In this document: in pieces, positions 5,445 through 7,175 of the stretch
Position numbering within the stretch: position 1 is the stretch's first letter
Layout: each line of letters begins with the position of its first letter
Assembly: GCA_020429495.1 (NCBI GenBank)
Contig: JAGQLJ010000136.1
Span: 1-7,175, forward strand
Origin: Candidatus Dojkabacteria bacterium
GTDB lineage: Bacteria; Patescibacteriota; Dojkabacteria; J137
Length of the DNA stretch: 7,175 nucleotides
Direction of reading: 5' to 3'
The notes under the pieces: generated by a model
Seen by the model: the letters and a program-made list of their open reading frames with translations, nothing else
Database searches by the model: none
What the model was told of the DNA's origin: nothing
Program-made: the position numbers and the translations under genes

Positions 5445-7175
5445 ATGAACTTAGAAATATTGCAGAATATAAATAGTTTAGTACCTTTTGATGAAGCTAC
5501 TTTTAAAAGATTTGTAAAAGCACATAGTAAGGATCTGCCAAATGCAGCAGATATGATTGATACAATAACAGAGGAAGTAAGCTTGACTGTATTTGCAGAT
5601 ATGACTTTTGATGATTTAATTGAATCCTCAATTCTTGTTGCAGCGCAGAATATTCAAAATGATATTAATTATGATAAATTTGCTACTAGGTTTTTACTAA
5701 CAAAAATGTATGTTACAGCCCTAGATGTTGATGGTGATTATTCATCTTTTGAAGAAATGTATGTGCAAAGCTTTAAAGATTATATAAAAAAAGGTATTGA
5801 GCAAAAACTTTTAAATCCTGAATTAAGCGAAAAATTTAACCTAAACCAATTGTCTAAAGAGTTTTTATACGATAAAGAAGACATCTATAAATATATAGGG
5901 ATTAGTACACTTTACAGTAGGTATTCTTTAAGGGATAGAGATCAAAATATAATGGAAACACCTCAATTTACATGGATGAGAGTTGCAATGGGATTGGCAC
6001 TAAAAGAAAAATATCCAACAGAACAGGCAATAAAATTTTATAAAAAATTAGCAAAATTAGAATACATTCCAGGTGGATCAACAAACATTGGTTCTGGAAC
6101 AACATTCTCTGTTCTAAGTAATTGCTATTTACTAGATACAGAAGATACGACTCATTCAATTTTTGATAATGTTAAAAATGTTGCATTAATTTCTAAAGCA
6201 ACAGGTGGAATTGGCATTTCAGTTACAAAGCTTAGAGCAGGTGGATCTCCAGTAAAATCTAATAACACAATGTCTACAGGGCCAATTCCTTTTATTAAAG
6301 TAATGGATACAGCACTTAAATCTATGTCTAGAGCTGGAAAAAAATATGGAGCTATGTGTGTGTATATGGAAAATTGGCACATTAACTTTCCTGAATTTAT
6401 TGATTTAAGACAAAATGCTGGAGATGATTATAGAAGAGTAAGAACAGCTGATACTGCAGTCTATATCTCGGATGAATTCATGAAAAGAGTTGTAAATAAT
6501 GAAAAATGGTATATGTTTGATCCTGCAGAAACTCCAGACTTGCCTGAACTATATGGTGCTGAGTTTAGCAGCAGATATCAACACTATTGTGAAAAGGCAG
6601 ATAGAGGAGAGATGAGTATGGTAAAAATTGTGCCTGCAAGAGAGCAAATGAAACAGATTCTAACTTCATTACAAGGTACTTCTCATCCTTGGTTAACTTG
6701 GAAAGATACAATAAATTTAAGAGCACTGAATAATAATACGGGAACAATTCATTGTTCAAACTTATGTACAGAAATTACACTTCCGCAAGATAGAGATAAT
6801 ATTGCAGTGTGTAATCTTGCATATATTAATCTTGCACAGCATGTTGATCCTGATGAGCTAGATCCTGAGCGAAAAATAGATTGGAATAGATTAGAAGACA
6901 CAGTAAGAATACTGATGAGACATTTAGACAATCTTGTTGAAGTAAATGAGCTTCCGCTACCTGAAACAAAAAATTCAGATGAAAATAACAGAGCAGTTGG
7001 AATGGGAATGTCTGGATTTTCCGAAGTACTAGAATATTTTGGATATCCATACGATTCAGAAGAAGCATATGATCTTATGGATAAAATTACAGAATTTATT
7101 AGCTATATATCTATTGATGAAAGTGCAAACCTAGCGGTAGATAGAGGATCTTATGCAAATTTTGAAGGATCAATG
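5445..7175 (+). CDS. nrdA: Class I ribonucleoside-diphosphate reductase alpha subunit, C-terminus cut by window edge
   Basis: Large subunit that reduces ribonucleotides to deoxyribonucleotides. It is open for 577 codons; class I alpha chains run about 750 or more, so the C-terminal end of the barrel and the redox-active Cys tail are missing. Against E. coli NrdA the matching residues are Cys227 in SNCYLL (C225), SNLCTEI giving Asn439/Cys441/Glu443 (N437, thiyl C439, E441), and Cys456 in AVCNLAYINLA (C462). SNLC-x-E rather than NPCGE argues for class I over class II. Other landmarks are GGIGIS (254-259) and STGPIPF (277-283). Residues 1-90 form an ATP-cone that aligns without gaps at its start, but KRDG is replaced by QNIN (7-10). 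ATG 5445 is fixed by an in-frame TGA three codons upstream and lacks a Shine-Dalgarno sequence. It is driven by the NrdR-box promoter. A beta subunit gene is not visible. Confidence 0.95.
   Translation, partial: MNLEILQNINSLVPFDEATFKRFVKAHSKDLPNAADMIDTITEEVSLTVFADMTFDDLIESSILVAAQNIQNDINYDKFATRFLLTKMYVTALDVDGDYSSFEEMYVQSFKDYIKKGIEQKLLNPELSEKFNLNQLSKEFLYDKEDIYKYIGISTLYSRYSLRDRDQNIMETPQFTWMRVAMGLALKEKYPTEQAIKFYKKLAKLEYIPGGSTNIGSGTTFSVLSNCYLLDTEDTTHSIFDNVKNVALISKATGGIGISVTKLRAGGSPVKSNNTMSTGPIPFIKVMDTALKSMSRAGKKYGAMCVYMENWHINFPEFIDLRQNAGDDYRRVRTADTAVYISDEFMKRVVNNEKWYMFDPAETPDLPELYGAEFSSRYQHYCEKADRGEMSMVKIVPAREQMKQILTSLQGTSHPWLTWKDTINLRALNNNTGTIHCSNLCTEITLPQDRDNIAVCNLAYINLAQHVDPDELDPERKIDWNRLEDTVRILMRHLDNLVEVNELPLPETKNSDENNRAVGMGMSGFSEVLEYFGYPYDSEEAYDLMDKITEFISYISIDESANLAVDRGSYANFEGSM

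Noticed and set aside
5968..7068. Several 60-80-codon minus-strand open frames opposite the reductase gene
   Set aside because: They lie entirely antisense to a conserved NrdA frame, overlap each other and lack recognisable domains.

Overview
The window comes from an AT-rich bacterial genome; GC looks to be about 30% by eye, not counted. The standard bacterial code fits: Trp is TGG, no in-frame TGA was seen, and all four visible stop codons are TAA. None of the six genes has a convincing Shine-Dalgarno sequence. Low GC, absent ribosome-binding sites and an envelope protein with PEGA-like and beta-propeller domains would suit a reduced-genome lineage such as Patescibacteria/CPR. That is a weak inference, and the sequence alone does not fix the taxon.

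Layout. Positions 1-912 (minus) hold the N-terminal three quarters of a SufS-type cysteine desulfurase, cut by the window edge. Divergent from it, 1013-1582 (plus) encodes an unrecognised membrane protein with about four helices. It converges on a minus-strand pair. The upstream member of that pair (4434 or 4494 down to 2644) is a membrane-anchored extracytoplasmic protein with carboxypeptidase-regulatory/PEGA-like beta-sandwiches and a TolB-like propeller. The downstream member (2634-1621) is a type I NAD-dependent GAPDH, starting 9 bases after the first gene's stop. At 4489-5205 (plus), sharing a very compact divergent start region, lies a protein with a JAMM/MPN metalloprotease signature. 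After a structured 239-base spacer, 5445-7175 (plus) is a class I ribonucleotide reductase large subunit, cut by the right edge.

The best signals lie around the reductase. Its promoter (TTGACA, 17 bases, TATTCT) has one 16-bp NrdR box filling the whole -35/-10 spacer. A second box starts 32 bp downstream, just past the expected transcription start. This is a textbook architecture for repression by NrdR, which senses ATP/dATP. The encoded reductase keeps all catalytic residues visible here, but its N-terminal ATP-cone has lost the Lys-Arg-Asp-Gly nucleotide-binding motif. This suggests that control by dATP may rest on transcription rather than on allosteric inhibition of the enzyme. The JAMM protein next door is the least explained gene.

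Overall this is a mosaic of housekeeping functions (Fe-S sulfur supply, glycolysis, dNTP synthesis) with envelope or unknown proteins. I see no CRISPR array, mobile element, tRNA or rRNA.
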